Origin: Asterochloris sp. CNOR1 | Lineage: Eukaryota; Chlorophyta; Trebouxiophyceae; Trebouxiales; Trebouxiaceae | Reading direction: 5' to 3' | Length of the DNA: 64,000 bases | Assembly (NCBI GenBank): GCA_963969365.1 | Contig: OZ017755.1 | Coordinates: 2,170,001-2,234,000 of the forward strand | Part shown: positions 47,418 through 57,225 of the stretch, one piece after another | Layout of the letters: the number at the start of each line of letters is the position of its first letter | Position numbering within the stretch: position 1 is the first letter of the stretch | The notes under the pieces: generated by a model | What the model was told of the DNA's origin: nothing | What the model saw: only the letters and a program-made list of their open reading frames with translations | Database searches by the model: none | Program-made: the position numbers and the translations under genes

Positions 47418-48560
47418 TCAGACACGACCTCTGCCGCCATTCTCACGCATTCTTTCAATGATTAGAGGCAGATTTGCTCTGAATTCCGTCCAGCCAAGCC
47501 GGCTGCCCTCAAGCCTGGGGTCCCAGGAGGCTGACAGGATGCCGTATGAGATGCCAAAGAGCCCGCCGCCAAAGGTCAAGAACTGCACTCCATACACTGC
47601 TGCCATCGGCAGGTCCACATGACGTGTTACCTGCAAGAGTTTGGTCAGCCTTGCTGAATTTACAGGGAGACACCTTTGACTGCCTACTGTCGCTGCATGC
47701 CGAAGTTGTTTCAGCACATTTTAGTGCACGCTGCATCCTGTCCAAGCAGCCACTTCATCATGCTGTTGGACCCGCTGCAAATTAAGCTCCCCTGCAGAGA
47801 ATGTCACACACCCTTATGGTAATGCTGTCTGGCCCGCTGCAGCAGCGTACCTTAAGGTAATAGAAAAAGGGAAAGAGCAGCATGCCCACGAAGACTGGTA
47901 CGCCTGTGAAGGTCAGAATGCGTGCCAGGATTCTGGAATACACTTGCTCTGGCACTTCCTCTGCATCCTCTTCTGCTTCTGGATTGCCAACAGCTGGTTG
48001 CTGGGCCTGACTGAGTTGCTGCTGCTGTTGCTGCGGCTTCTGTGGTACGTCCGACACCTTCTGCAAGGCAGCCAGGAGAAGTGTTGTTACAATGAGCTTG
48101 GCATTGCTCCTGCAGAGCTTTGCCAGGGAGGAACTACAGCATGCGTCTGTCACACTGCTGCCAGTGCGCATGCAGATAGATGCGCAGCAAAGCAGCAGAA
48201 AGATGGCAGTGTCATTTGGCTGAAGCTCCTGCTTGCTCCTGCTTGCCTTGCGCTTTGCTAGAGTTCCAATCTGTCGACGCTGTGAGCCCTCATGCCGAGC
48301 TAGTGACGCTACACAGCACCATGCCTGCGGAACAAAGACCTTGCTTTGGACAGGGAGTTGATTTCGTCGGTCAGAGATGTTCTGTGCACACCTGTGAGTG
48401 ACAGAGACTGTTCGGACACGGCCTTGACTGCAGGAGGCAATCCATATGGGAACCAAGTTGTTTCAGTCTTAAAGGAGAAGGGAGTGCAGGGGATTAAGCC
48501 AAGTCCTGCTGTGACATGTTGGCGATCTGATGAAAGGTGACCTATTGGCACCTGTGACAT
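47418..48560 (-). CDS. PAM68-like photosystem assembly protein (DUF3464), 5' exons unresolved
   Basis: Plastid thylakoid protein of the PAM68 family, which in Arabidopsis assists photosystem II assembly. The last two exons are certain and join in phase 0: 48060-47851 and 47630-47418. They give a Gln-rich stretch, an acidic EAEEDAEEVPEQ segment, a first membrane helix (ILTFTGVPVFVGMLLFPFFY), a second (AAVYGVQFLTFGGGLFGISY) and the family signature GILSASWDP with EGSRLGWTEFRANL. A chloroplast transit peptide is expected upstream. The ATG at 48560 opens a Ser/Thr-rich frame with a possible donor near 48346, and the ATG at 48445 is an alternative, but no junction to 48060 could be proved. It converges with SURF2: the stops are 82 bp apart. 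Confidence 0.82.
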
Positions 48561-48754
48561 GACTTACTTAGGATGCCAACAGACTTACAAACAGTACAAC
48601 GTGCTGGGGAGAGGCCAGCAAGGGCAATGGTGGCCTCAGCAAAGAATTGATGTCATGGTATTGCAATGCCATGAGAACAGCAGATGGCATGTGACGCAAG
48701 CAAGTATGCCTTGCAGCAGGAGGGCTGGAGCTGAGGAGAAAGACGATGCTGACT

Positions 48755-50842
48755 TCAGACCTGCTCTAGATTGCTTTGGGACTCAGAATGGGCGCTATCC
48801 TCAAAGCCAGAGTGTTTCTGAAGGTTGTCTGAATGCTGCATTCCCTTCTGAGACTGTGCTGCTGAGTTGGTCGACCTACTGCTGGAACTGCTCCGGCTGA
48901 CCCTGGGCCAACCCTGTGTGGCCTTGACGTATGCCAGCGGCCAGCACACCAGGCAGAGTTCCAGCAACTCTGGCAGGGTGTTGAGGGGATACCTGCAGTA
49001 CATGCCTGAGCAAATAATGCCACTGTCGACCATGCACATGACTGCTGCTGTGCAACTGTGGTCGATGTTGGCAGCTAAGGTTACAATGAGACAGCAGTCT
49101 TGAGATGCAGTCTGCCGAACAGAAATGAGGCAGTCAGCAGCCCCACCAGAGCCTGTCCTGGCGAAAAAAGTTCGGGCGATAAACCCCAACCAGATTGAAT
49201 GTGCCACGGCATTCCAACAGGAGTGCGCTGACGGTCAGCAGCCAAATCTGCAAACAGCAGTATAGGGCAGTATAGGGGTCGGCAGTGGAGCATGTGTCCA
49301 GGCCAGCCAGTGTACGAATTGCTGCGAGCTGCCAAGCAAAATCACACCAGGGTGAGCTCATGTTTGCAACGGATGGGTCGCTTGCATACCAGCTTGGGTT
49401 GGCGATTGGGGTGACCAACATCAAATTTCATTGACTCTGGCTTGGCTCTGGGCTTCCCCCAGGTGACCAGCATGCTTTCGACCACTGAAAGCACCAGTGT
49501 CACTGTGTTGACAGTCCAGAGCCCCTGCAGCACATACAGCAGGTCTGCCTGAAGGGAGCACTGCAGCGGTCTCAGTCCAGCACATGCAGCAGGTTTGCCA
49601 AGTGGGGGCACTGCATCGGTCTCAGTCCAGCACCAAAACCAGGTCTGCCAAAGGGAGCACTGCACTGGTCTCAGCAGAGTGACAAGGCAAAGCACATTGC
49701 CCAGGCCTCCGCTAGCCCAGGGAAGACCTTCCAGCCGCGGTGGCTGCTGGCCAACAGCTGCAAGCATGCAACGAGCAAACTCACCCATGATGTCGCCACT
49801 CTGCAGCGGACGCCGGCCTGCCATGACCCCACACAGCAGTCATATGCTCCATACATCAGGCCAGCCGCCACCACCCCACAGAAGGGCCCAAAGGCCACAA
49901 GTGGGATGATGCAGCAGAAGTGGAAGGTGCGCAGCGCCGTGTGCAGGCGCGGCGGCATGTACAGCATGTCAGAGCGCACCATCCTGCAGGCAGCAGGCAC
50001 TGCTGCTGTGGGACAGCACCCTGCAACACGCTGCCCAGCCACCGTGCACTTGTGACACGAGACCTCCTGGAGGAGTGGCTCCAGCACCGATGCTGTGTGG
50101 TGACAAAGAGAGCAACTGGCCATGTGCAGGAGCATGTCACGTCATAGCATCCCCATTCTCACCAAGAGCCCTGAGCAACCACTAGCGCCGCCACACTCGC
50201 TCCGTAGCCTGCAGCCAAGTGGTGCAGCAGCTCTCGCAACTGGACCAGGCTGCAATGGGCTCTAGCCATTATGCCAGTAGCACAGGTGACCCAATGCTTG
50301 TAGTGCCCATTACCCACCTCCATTGCCAAATGCCAGAAATACCCCCTGCAGTGCTGGTGAGTACTGTTGCAGGTATGCTGCCCGCGCTGCATAGGCGATC
50401 GCTCTGAATAATATGCTAGCCACAATGAAATCATAGTAACCATACCTGCATTGCACAAGGGCCTGAGGCGTCAGATGCATGGGCAGCAATTGGCCACAGC
50501 AACATGCCCATGTGACATGAGAGCTTGGCAGCTCAGCCTCTCAGGAGGCTGCCAGGAACACAGAGGCTGCAGGTCGTGCCCCTACTTGGAAATGCAAACG
50601 CTCCTGCAGGCATGGAGCGTCAGGCCTTGGCAGTTGGATTGGCAGCAACATCCTGGGCAACCATTGGGCTGACCCAGATGCCAGCAATACAACGCTGGAA
50701 CCACTTACGGAGCAGTGGGCACCATGAAGAGGAAGAATAGGCATGATGTGACAATGGCTGCAGCTGTGGACTGGCCTGCCGCTGTGTTCGCGAATTTGTA
50801 TGCAAATTCGGCATCTGTCAAGCCTGGCTGGCTTGTGCTCAT
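48755..50842 (-). CDS. Seven-helix integral membrane protein, 334 aa, RTA1-like in its C-terminus
   Basis: Seven exons join in phase: 50842-50709, 50445-50318, 50208-50163, 49983-49785, 49548-49390, 49247-49147, 48992-48755. The ATG at 50842 gives a short soluble N-terminus, then helices around AAAIVTSCLFFLFMV, FIVASILFRAIAYAARAAYL, FLAFGNG/YGASVAALVVA, FHFCCIIPLVAFGPFCGVVA, TVNTVTLVLSVVESMLV, IWLLTVSALLLECR and PELLELCLVCWPLAYV. The tail is Ser-rich and acidic, probably cytosolic. The segment ECRGTFNLVGVYRPNFF followed by LWYPLNTLPELL recalls the last loop and helix of fungal RTA1-like transporters/receptors, but I cannot confirm homology. No signal peptide. The gene lies just upstream of the LINE. 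The function is unknown. Confidence 0.7.
49528..49660 (-). repeat. Three tandem 50-bp units, the first overlapping an exon acceptor of the seven-helix gene
   Basis: Units begin at 49528, 49578 and 49628, exactly 50 bp apart, with cores CAGCACATACAGCAGGTCTG, CAGCACATGCAGCAGGTTTG and CAGCACCAAAACCAGGTCTG. Unit 1 covers the true exon edge (exon starts at 49548). In units 2 and 3 the AG of the acceptor is replaced. Confidence 0.9.
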
Positions 50843-51604
50843 GGCTGAGATGAGAACTGGCTGTGACTTTTGAGCTGGTCTAAGTGAACTCACCAACTGC
50901 CAGTACAAACTGCCAGAGTGGGGGCGCCAAACAAATGTCCCTTGGCGGCGACCTGCAGTGTGACTCAGGCCTGACACCTCTGACTTAGTCAAGTGTGATG
51001 CTCTTAAAGAGGTGCTGGAGCTCTCTCTCAATCAGGGTGCATATGCCATGATGGCTGTGTAGGGGCAACACAACCCACAATCAAGCAAGGCGTCTTGGAG
51101 TGTCAGATTCCAAGGCATCAATGCAGGACAGGCCGTTCAGGAGACCGAAGGCCCAGAGCAAACTGCAAACCTGAGGCGCCCAAATCAAAGCCTCCGTTTC
51201 CCAAGCCGTCTGTAGATCACGGTTACATTAACGTCCACGTCGCATCAAGCCGGATACTGGTGCTGCATGGGTTTGCAAACCATTCAGATGCTTGAAGACC
51301 AGTATCATTCAGAGGAGGCTTTGAGTCCTGTTGACGACTTCGAAGTCAAAAGACCTACAGCCAAGAAGACACAAGCCACATGGTGCTTACTTGGTCTTGA
51401 GCGCGTGCCGGCACTCCAGGGTAAAGCCAACCCAGCCCCGCAGGCTGGCGGTCGTGGCCAGCCGTGAAAGCAATTCAAGCAGTTCAAACATGGACTGAGA
51501 TCACGCATGGCACGGCTTTGAGCACACGGCAGCCCCTGCAGCAGCGCCCGTATCAGCGTAGCGCTGCAGGCAGCTGCAGAGAAGCCGGCCTGGCTCAGAG
51601 CGAC
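50843..51604. other. Spacer plus probable 5' UTR of the LINE
   Basis: No gene seen. The left edge of the LINE must lie in or before this stretch. The ORF1 frame is open from 51464, where the codon is GTG, but the first ATG is at 51605. No target-site duplication could be identified by eye. Confidence 0.4.
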
Positions 51605-53023
51605 ATGTTCACCCGCGGCTCTCGCACCTCGTCCAGAGTTAGCGGGGGCACCTCCGAGGGCGCCCCTGCAGCGATGCCGCCTCGAGCAGGCCGCAAGGCC
51701 GCGCCAGAGGCGTTGACCATGCCTCGAGAGCATAGGCCACGAGCGTCGAAAACGGCTGCCCCCACAGCGTCCGAGCAACTCAACCCCCCTGAGCTAAGTA
51801 CCATTGATGAAAACGCTGTCAGTCAGGCTGCACCTAGCATGGCAGTAGTGCATGATGTTGCAGAAGGGAGCACTGTAGATGTGGAGACTGTAGTTGAGGC
51901 TGCAGCGGGGAGCATTGTGCCTGTGGAGGCCGCAGTTGAGGAAGCAGGCGCCAGTGTGGTTGAGGAAGGTGAATGGCCTGCTCCCAACTCCACCCAGAGC
52001 AGCCCTGCTGCACCAGCTGATGATGCTGCTGCAGAACTTTCAACACCAACAACAACACCGAGCGATGACCGAGGGGAGATCAGCAGCCTGCAGCTGCTGG
52101 TCACCCAGCTGCTGCAGCAGAACAACCAGCTGCTGCAGCAGAGCAACCAGCAGCAGCAGCAGATCAACCAGCTTGTCGCCCAGCGGCAGGCTGACAAGCA
52201 GCAGCAGGGTGCTGAGATCCAGCTGCTGAAGCAGCAGCAGACTGCTGAGATCCAGATGCTGAAGCATGAGGTCGCCAGGCTACGCGACGATGTGGGCAAA
52301 CGGAGCAGCCACCAGGACCAGGCTGCCAGCTTGGAGAGGGCAAACACACAGCTGGCCGCTCTGGGCCGGGACGTTGAACAGCTGCAGAGGCAGCAGCCAA
52401 AGCAGGCTCAGCGGACTGGGGCGGAGACCCACACAGCCATACCTGGGCAGCAGGCCCGCCGAGGCAGCCCAGGCGTGGCTGATGATGCTCATGGAAGTAT
52501 TGCGCATGAGCGTGCCCATAACTTCCTGCTGCACAGATTTCCTGAGGGTGCAGAGAACGAGCAATGCTTAATGCAGCTTGTGGAGGGTGTTGTGCATGGC
52601 GATCTGGGGGTGAAGGGAGTGGACATATTAAGTACCAAGAGGGTCAATGGCCAGAATCCAGCCTCCCCGGTGCTTGTGCAGGTTGGTGACGCCGCCCAGT
52701 GCATCAAGGTGCTGCGAGCTGCCAGTCAGCTGCGACACAGCACACGCTACAAAGGAGTGGGCCTCACGCCAGACCTCACAAAGCAGCAACGCGAGCACAA
52801 GCAGAAGCAGTGGGGGACGTACCTGTCTCTCAAAAAGCAGGGCTACACAGTGTGCTTCCACGGGGACGCCCTGGTGATGTGGAACAACAAGCAGTGGATG
52901 CCTATCCAGCCCCCCACTGGCCCGCCGCCACCGCCGGCGGGGCCACCGGCGCAGCCTCCAACCCAGACATCACCTGTGCCACAAGCACAAGTGCCTGGGC
53001 CACCCTCTGAGAGGGCGGCCTAG
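51605..53023 (+). CDS. LINE ORF1 protein, 472 aa from the first ATG
   Basis: Predicted RNA-binding chaperone that packages the element's RNA. The start is the first ATG (MFTRGSRTSSR, basic). Residues ~1-60 are Arg/Ala-rich, ~60-155 acidic and low complexity. Residues ~160-270 form a long coiled coil of Gln/Leu heptads (LQLLVTQLLQQNNQLLQQ) that should trimerise as in L1 ORF1p. Residues ~300-410 are a folded domain with HNFLLHRFPEG, GVKGVDILSTKRVNG, VLVQVGDAAQCIKVLRAA and GVGLTPDLTKQQREHK, comparable to the RRM-like/C-terminal domains of plant and algal L1 ORF1 proteins. The tail is Pro-rich. It ends in a single UAG, and ORF2 continues in the same frame. Confidence 0.85.
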   Translation: MFTRGSRTSSRVSGGTSEGAPAAMPPRAGRKAAPEALTMPREHRPRASKTAAPTASEQLNPPELSTIDENAVSQAAPSMAVVHDVAEGSTVDVETVVEAAAGSIVPVEAAVEEAGASVVEEGEWPAPNSTQSSPAAPADDAAAELSTPTTTPSDDRGEISSLQLLVTQLLQQNNQLLQQSNQQQQQINQLVAQRQADKQQQGAEIQLLKQQQTAEIQMLKHEVARLRDDVGKRSSHQDQAASLERANTQLAALGRDVEQLQRQQPKQAQRTGAETHTAIPGQQARRGSPGVADDAHGSIAHERAHNFLLHRFPEGAENEQCLMQLVEGVVHGDLGVKGVDILSTKRVNGQNPASPVLVQVGDAAQCIKVLRAASQLRHSTRYKGVGLTPDLTKQQREHKQKQWGTYLSLKKQGYTVCFHGDALVMWNNKQWMPIQPPTGPPPPPAGPPAQPPTQTSPVPQAQVPGPPSERAA

Positions 53024-53068
53024 GAAGAGGGGGGTCACTGCGTTGAGCTCTCATGTGTTCTCTGGAAC

Positions 53069-56000
53069 ATGCATGGCGGGCTCAACCATGCTTATAACAA
53101 GGCTGATGCTTTGAATGACCTGCATACTTTGGACTGCACATTTATTTGTTTGACTGAGACCTGGACTGCGCCTGGGGATGCTGTGTATGACTTGCCAGGC
53201 TATGTCTGTCATGAAGTGCACCGCCCCCAGCACCTGCAGAACCGCAATGGCCCCAGGGGTGGCATTGCTGTGTACATGAAGCAATGCGTTGCTGACCATG
53301 TTAAATTTTGGAAAGCTGCAGATGACGGGACATACATTTGGCTGCACATTGAGCCGCATGGCGGTTGTACAGAGCATATTGCCTTTGCCACTTGCTACAT
53401 GCCTCCTTACTACGCTAACAAAACACTGGACACTTTCCGCAGATTGACTGCAGACATGGACAACTTTGCCAGCAGGGTGCCTGCCGGCAAGCAGCCGCAC
53501 TACTGGGTGTGTGGGGACACCAATGCACACACTGGCACAGCACCAGACTTTATCAGACTCATTGGACATGGTATCTCTTCTGAAGTGCAGGCCCTTGACC
53601 AGCTTCCAGCTGACCTGAAGACGCGCGCAAACCTCTGCACCCACAAGGTTGATGTCCGTGGCAAGCAACAGCTGGACTTCTGCAAAGACAACGAGCTGCT
53701 CATTCTCAATGGCAGGGCACCTGGCGACCCATCTGGTAAGGTCTCGTTTGTGGGGAGGGGCGCAGGCACCCTCATTGACTACCACATGGCCTCTGCGTGG
53801 CTGGCCAGCTGCTGCATGCAGCTGGCGGTGCTGGACATGGCCAGCGGGGCGTGCCGGGTGTGCTCAGATCACCTGCCGGTTCAGGTCTGCTTCCAGCTGC
53901 CCACCACAGATGGGGAACCACCAGCAGCATCAGCACAGCAGCAGCCAGCTGCAGTCCCGCGCGTACCAGACATCAGACTTGACCCAAGTCAAACAGAGGT
54001 CTGGCACCAGAACTTTGCAGCGGTTGCAGAGCGGTTGCGGTTACAAGTTGCGGTGACAGATCCAGAAGCAGGGGTCAGAGCCTTCACAGAGTGCATTTCA
54101 GAAGCGGCCGCAGACACCTTCCAGCTCAGACGACGGCAGCCTTTGAAAATTATGCAACGCCCACCCTGGTTTGATGAGGAGTGCCGGTATGCTTGGAGGG
54201 AATGGAAGGATGCTGAGCGCTCCCCCATTATTGTTCCTTTTGCTGCTTTGAAGCTTCGCAACATGTACAGGGCAGTGCGCCGCAGGAAGCAGCGACGGTT
54301 CATGCACCAAAGGATGGCTGACATCGATAAGCTTGCATCGAAAAACATGGCACATTTATACCGCGTGTTTGGCTGGCGCAGGCACTCAGCTTGCCCCAGG
54401 GCGCTGCACAGTCAGCATGCACACTGGCAAAGCAAGCTGGGTGGCCGCCCAGAGCCACGAGGAATCCCTGAGCTGTTGACAGAGGACTGTCCCGGTGGGC
54501 CTGTTCCATCTGCTGCTGCCTTGAATGCACCTATCACCACCCGTGAGGTTTATGACAGCTTGCAGAAACTGAAGGGGGGCAAAGCAGCAGGGCTTGATGG
54601 CATGCCTGCAGAACTGCTCAAGAGTGGCCCCTTCAGCATGATGGAGTGCCTCGCGAGTCTCTTCACTGCAATCCTGCATGGAAGATATCCAGAGCAGCTG
54701 AGCACTGGCCTGATTACTGCAGTTCACAAAAAGGGAGACAAGGCAGACCTCAATAACTACCGCCCCATCACAGTCATCCCGGTTCTGGCCAAGCTATTCG
54801 CCTCTGTGCTCACGCGCAGACTGGCAGACTGGACTGAGAGGAACAATCTCAGGGCGCCCACGCAAGCGGGCTTCCGGGCCAATCGCGGCACATCAGATCA
54901 ACTGAGTATCTTGAATTACATAGTCAAGAAATGCCTGTCACAGGGGAAGAAATTGTACTGCTGCTTTGTGGATTCTGAGAAAGCGTTTGACACAGTGGAC
55001 AGGGAAGTGCTTTGGGCTGTCCTGGCCAACATTGGAGTGCGGGGGCAGTTCCTGAAGTGTCTGCAGAGCCTCTATGGTGTTGACTCTGCTGCAGTGAGAA
55101 CTGCACAGGGCACCTCTGGGGCTTTCAGGTGCTTTCAGGGGGTACAGCAGGGGAGTCCCCTCAGCCCCCTGCTGTTCGGGCTGCTGCTTGACTGCTTGCA
55201 CAAGGTCCTGAAAGCTGTGCCAGGCAATGGCGCTCCAAGCCTTGCCGATTACTGGTTCACAGCTGCGGGCCGCGAGTGGAAGATGCAAAAGCCTGTGCCG
55301 CTGCTGCTCTACGCAGACGACCTTGCCATACTAAGCACCAGAGCAGAGGGGCTACAGAACATGCTTGATGCATTGCAGGTCTTTAGCAAGAAGAGGCGCC
55401 TCACAGTGAACCTGGAAAAGACTGAGGTGCTGGTCTTTGAGCTGCGGCACACCCCCTGCCGGGATTTCACATACGGCGGGAGAGTGCTCACCCGCAAGGA
55501 CAGCTTCAAATATCTGGGCCTGTGGTTCCATGCCACGCAACGGGACTTCCGCCTTGCTCTGGGGAGTCTTGCAGCTTCTGCATGCAAAGCCATGCATGCC
55601 ATGCGCCGCAGATGCTTCCAGCTTGGCTATGTGCACCCCCAGCGCATGTGCAACTTGTTCAATGCATTGGTGCTGCCCATCCTCAGCTATGGCTGTGAGG
55701 TGTGGTTCTGGCACCATGATGCCAGCAGCACAGTCACCAAAGTGCTGGAAGGCGTCCACCTCCAGTTCTTACGTGGCCTGCTGGGAGTGAAACGCACCAC
55801 GCACCACTTGATTGCCCTGGCTGAGTTTGGCAGATACCCGCTTGCTGTGCATTGGCAAAAACAAGTTGACAAGTTCAGGCTGCGCATCTGCAATGTCACT
55901 CGCACTGCATCTGACAACCCACTGTTCTGGGCGATGTTTGACGGCACACCCAATGTGGAAAACCTTAGGCTCCTGCGTACCCCTGCTGGATTTGCTGCCT

Positions 56001-56470
56001 TGCAGGCCCGCGGGAGGCCTGCCAGCGCCCCCAGCACAGAGCGCCATGAGCGGCTCTTTGCGGAGAACTCAGACAGCACCGTGGCAACGTACAAGCAGAT
56101 GCGCGGCTTCAGCGCAGCGTACACCACGCAACCTTACATCCAGCAGATCAGAGGCTACAGACTGCGCAAATCAATGGCCCATATCCGCTGCAGCAGCCAC
56201 AGGCTGAGAGTTGAGACAGGCCGCTACACATCAGAAGCCAGACACGAGAGGACCTGCCGCCTCTGCATATCAGCAACCGCCATAGAAGACGAGCAACACA
56301 TCTTGCTGCACTGTCCCCAGCTCGATGACCTGCGCAACGCCCACAGCCACCTATTCAAGACGCCAGGACAGACTCTGACAGACCTCTTTGATGACCATCC
56401 CCCAATTTTGCTTGCTAAGTATGTGCGTGCAGCGCTGCTTATGCATCAATCAGTGCTGCTTTTGCCATGA
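53069..56470 (+). CDS. LINE ORF2 polyprotein: APE endonuclease, reverse transcriptase, zinc-knuckle-like end
   Basis: Nicks target DNA and reverse-transcribes the element RNA. From the ATG it is 1,133 aa. APE-type endonuclease (~1-270): LTETW, RGGIAVYM, YMPPYY, GDTNAHTG, LIDYHMAS and SDHLPV carry the acidic and His catalytic residues. Reverse transcriptase (~480-800): HKKGDKADLNNYRPI, VDSEKAFDTVDREVLW, QGVQQGSPLSPLLFGL and the catalytic LLYADDLAIL. The C-terminus has a CxxC...H...HC cluster (CRLCISATAIEDEQHILLHC), like zf-RVT modules. The conserved WN of the endonuclease lies in VLWNMHGG, whose N precedes the annotated Met. The frame is open back to the ORF1 UAG at 53021, so translation probably begins upstream of 53069. 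Confidence 0.92.
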   Translation: MHGGLNHAYNKADALNDLHTLDCTFICLTETWTAPGDAVYDLPGYVCHEVHRPQHLQNRNGPRGGIAVYMKQCVADHVKFWKAADDGTYIWLHIEPHGGCTEHIAFATCYMPPYYANKTLDTFRRLTADMDNFASRVPAGKQPHYWVCGDTNAHTGTAPDFIRLIGHGISSEVQALDQLPADLKTRANLCTHKVDVRGKQQLDFCKDNELLILNGRAPGDPSGKVSFVGRGAGTLIDYHMASAWLASCCMQLAVLDMASGACRVCSDHLPVQVCFQLPTTDGEPPAASAQQQPAAVPRVPDIRLDPSQTEVWHQNFAAVAERLRLQVAVTDPEAGVRAFTECISEAAADTFQLRRRQPLKIMQRPPWFDEECRYAWREWKDAERSPIIVPFAALKLRNMYRAVRRRKQRRFMHQRMADIDKLASKNMAHLYRVFGWRRHSACPRALHSQHAHWQSKLGGRPEPRGIPELLTEDCPGGPVPSAAALNAPITTREVYDSLQKLKGGKAAGLDGMPAELLKSGPFSMMECLASLFTAILHGRYPEQLSTGLITAVHKKGDKADLNNYRPITVIPVLAKLFASVLTRRLADWTERNNLRAPTQAGFRANRGTSDQLSILNYIVKKCLSQGKKLYCCFVDSEKAFDTVDREVLWAVLANIGVRGQFLKCLQSLYGVDSAAVRTAQGTSGAFRCFQGVQQGSPLSPLLFGLLLDCLHKVLKAVPGNGAPSLADYWFTAAGREWKMQKPVPLLLYADDLAILSTRAEGLQNMLDALQVFSKKRRLTVNLEKTEVLVFELRHTPCRDFTYGGRVLTRKDSFKYLGLWFHATQRDFRLALGSLAASACKAMHAMRRRCFQLGYVHPQRMCNLFNALVLPILSYGCEVWFWHHDASSTVTKVLEGVHLQFLRGLLGVKRTTHHLIALAEFGRYPLAVHWQKQVDKFRLRICNVTRTASDNPLFWAMFDGTPNVENLRLLRTPAGFAALQARGRPASAPSTERHERLFAENSDSTVATYKQMRGFSAAYTTQPYIQQIRGYRLRKSMAHIRCSSHRLRVETGRYTSEARHERTCRLCISATAIEDEQHILLHCPQLDDLRNAHSHLFKTPGQTLTDLFDDHPPILLAKYVRAALLMHQSVLLLP

Positions 56471-57225
56471 TCACATGAATTGTCAGTCCCATGCCCGTTC
56501 ATTGTGGCCCCCGGACTTTAAATCCATCTCTCTCACATGCCGGCAGACGACGACTGATGCTGCCCCATGATCCGACATCCACTTTCGAGCCAGCCAGCAG
56601 ATGTGAGATTGGTCAGGGGTCACACTTAGCAGCTGTCCTGCACCTCTTGCAGTCATCATATGGTCCCTTCCCTTTGCAGCCCTGTGCTGCCGAGCAGTCC
56701 TCTTTGCTTGCAGGGGACCTGAGAAGAAGTCCAAGACCAGCGGCGGCTGCTTCGCTGCAGTCCTGCTGCCCAGAGTGCTCTTCAAGGGGGTCAAGAGAGC
56801 ATTGAGTGTCCAAAAACTTGCAGGAACTCTTGGTGAGGCCACAGGGAGGACGAGGCCAGGGAACAGGGAGGCTCAAGGGTCTGTGGCACATGAAGACGAG
56901 ATGACCGCTGGAGCCTCAGGCTACGGTACATGGGCCAGTTGGGGTCAGGGCCACGGCACAGGGTCAGCAGCGGCCTGTTGGAGCACAGATCTGATTACAA
57001 GACTGGGATTGATCCAGTTGGCAGCGCAGCACAGCAGAGCAGAGCTTGGCAGGGGCTTGAGAGCTCGCAGACAGGTAGCTTCTAATGCGCTTCCTGGCAG
57101 CTGCAATGCAATGTCAGGATTTTCGCTTCGTGTGGCTACCTGTATGTTGCAATGGCTCTGAGACTGGTAAAATGGTGAGCTTGCTGCGGGAGGCCCCCAA
57201 TGTTTCAGTTGGCACAGATGGGACA
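56471..57225. other. LINE 3' region and 3' flank of the Tra2-like gene
   Basis: 755 bp. The first ~110 bp after the ORF2 stop is probably LINE 3' UTR; the rest includes the 3' UTR of the minus-strand Tra2-like gene. Open frames on both strands (e.g. 56775-57161 plus) lack support. Confidence 0.5.
56995..56999 (-). terminator. Possible TGTAA polyadenylation signal for the Tra2-like gene
   Basis: TTACA on the plus strand equals TGTAA in the transcript sense, 227 bp after the Tra2-like stop. Confidence 0.4.

Larger units (their letters stand above)
51464..56580 (+). mobile_element. L1-like non-LTR retrotransposon (LINE), apparently intact; boundaries approximate
   Basis: Two long uninterrupted frames, a nucleic-acid-binding ORF1 and an endonuclease/reverse-transcriptase ORF2, lie head to tail in an intergenic interval between a minus-strand seven-helix gene and the 3' end of the Tra2-like gene. 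ORF2 keeps every catalytic motif and there are no frameshifts or stops, which suggests a young and possibly active copy. No LTRs, no RNase H domain and no poly(A) tail were seen. The 5' and 3' ends are uncertain by several hundred bases. Zepp and Zepp-like LINEs are known from Chlorella and Coccomyxa; membership in that group is a guess. Confidence 0.85.

Noticed and set aside
51464-51604. Upstream extension of LINE ORF1 beginning at 51464
   Set aside because: The first codon there is GTG; the first ATG in frame is 51605, and the extension has no ORF1-like features.
56775-57161. 128-aa plus-strand ORF after the LINE
   Set aside because: Overlaps the expected 3' UTR of the Tra2-like gene and LINE tail; no motif or splice support.
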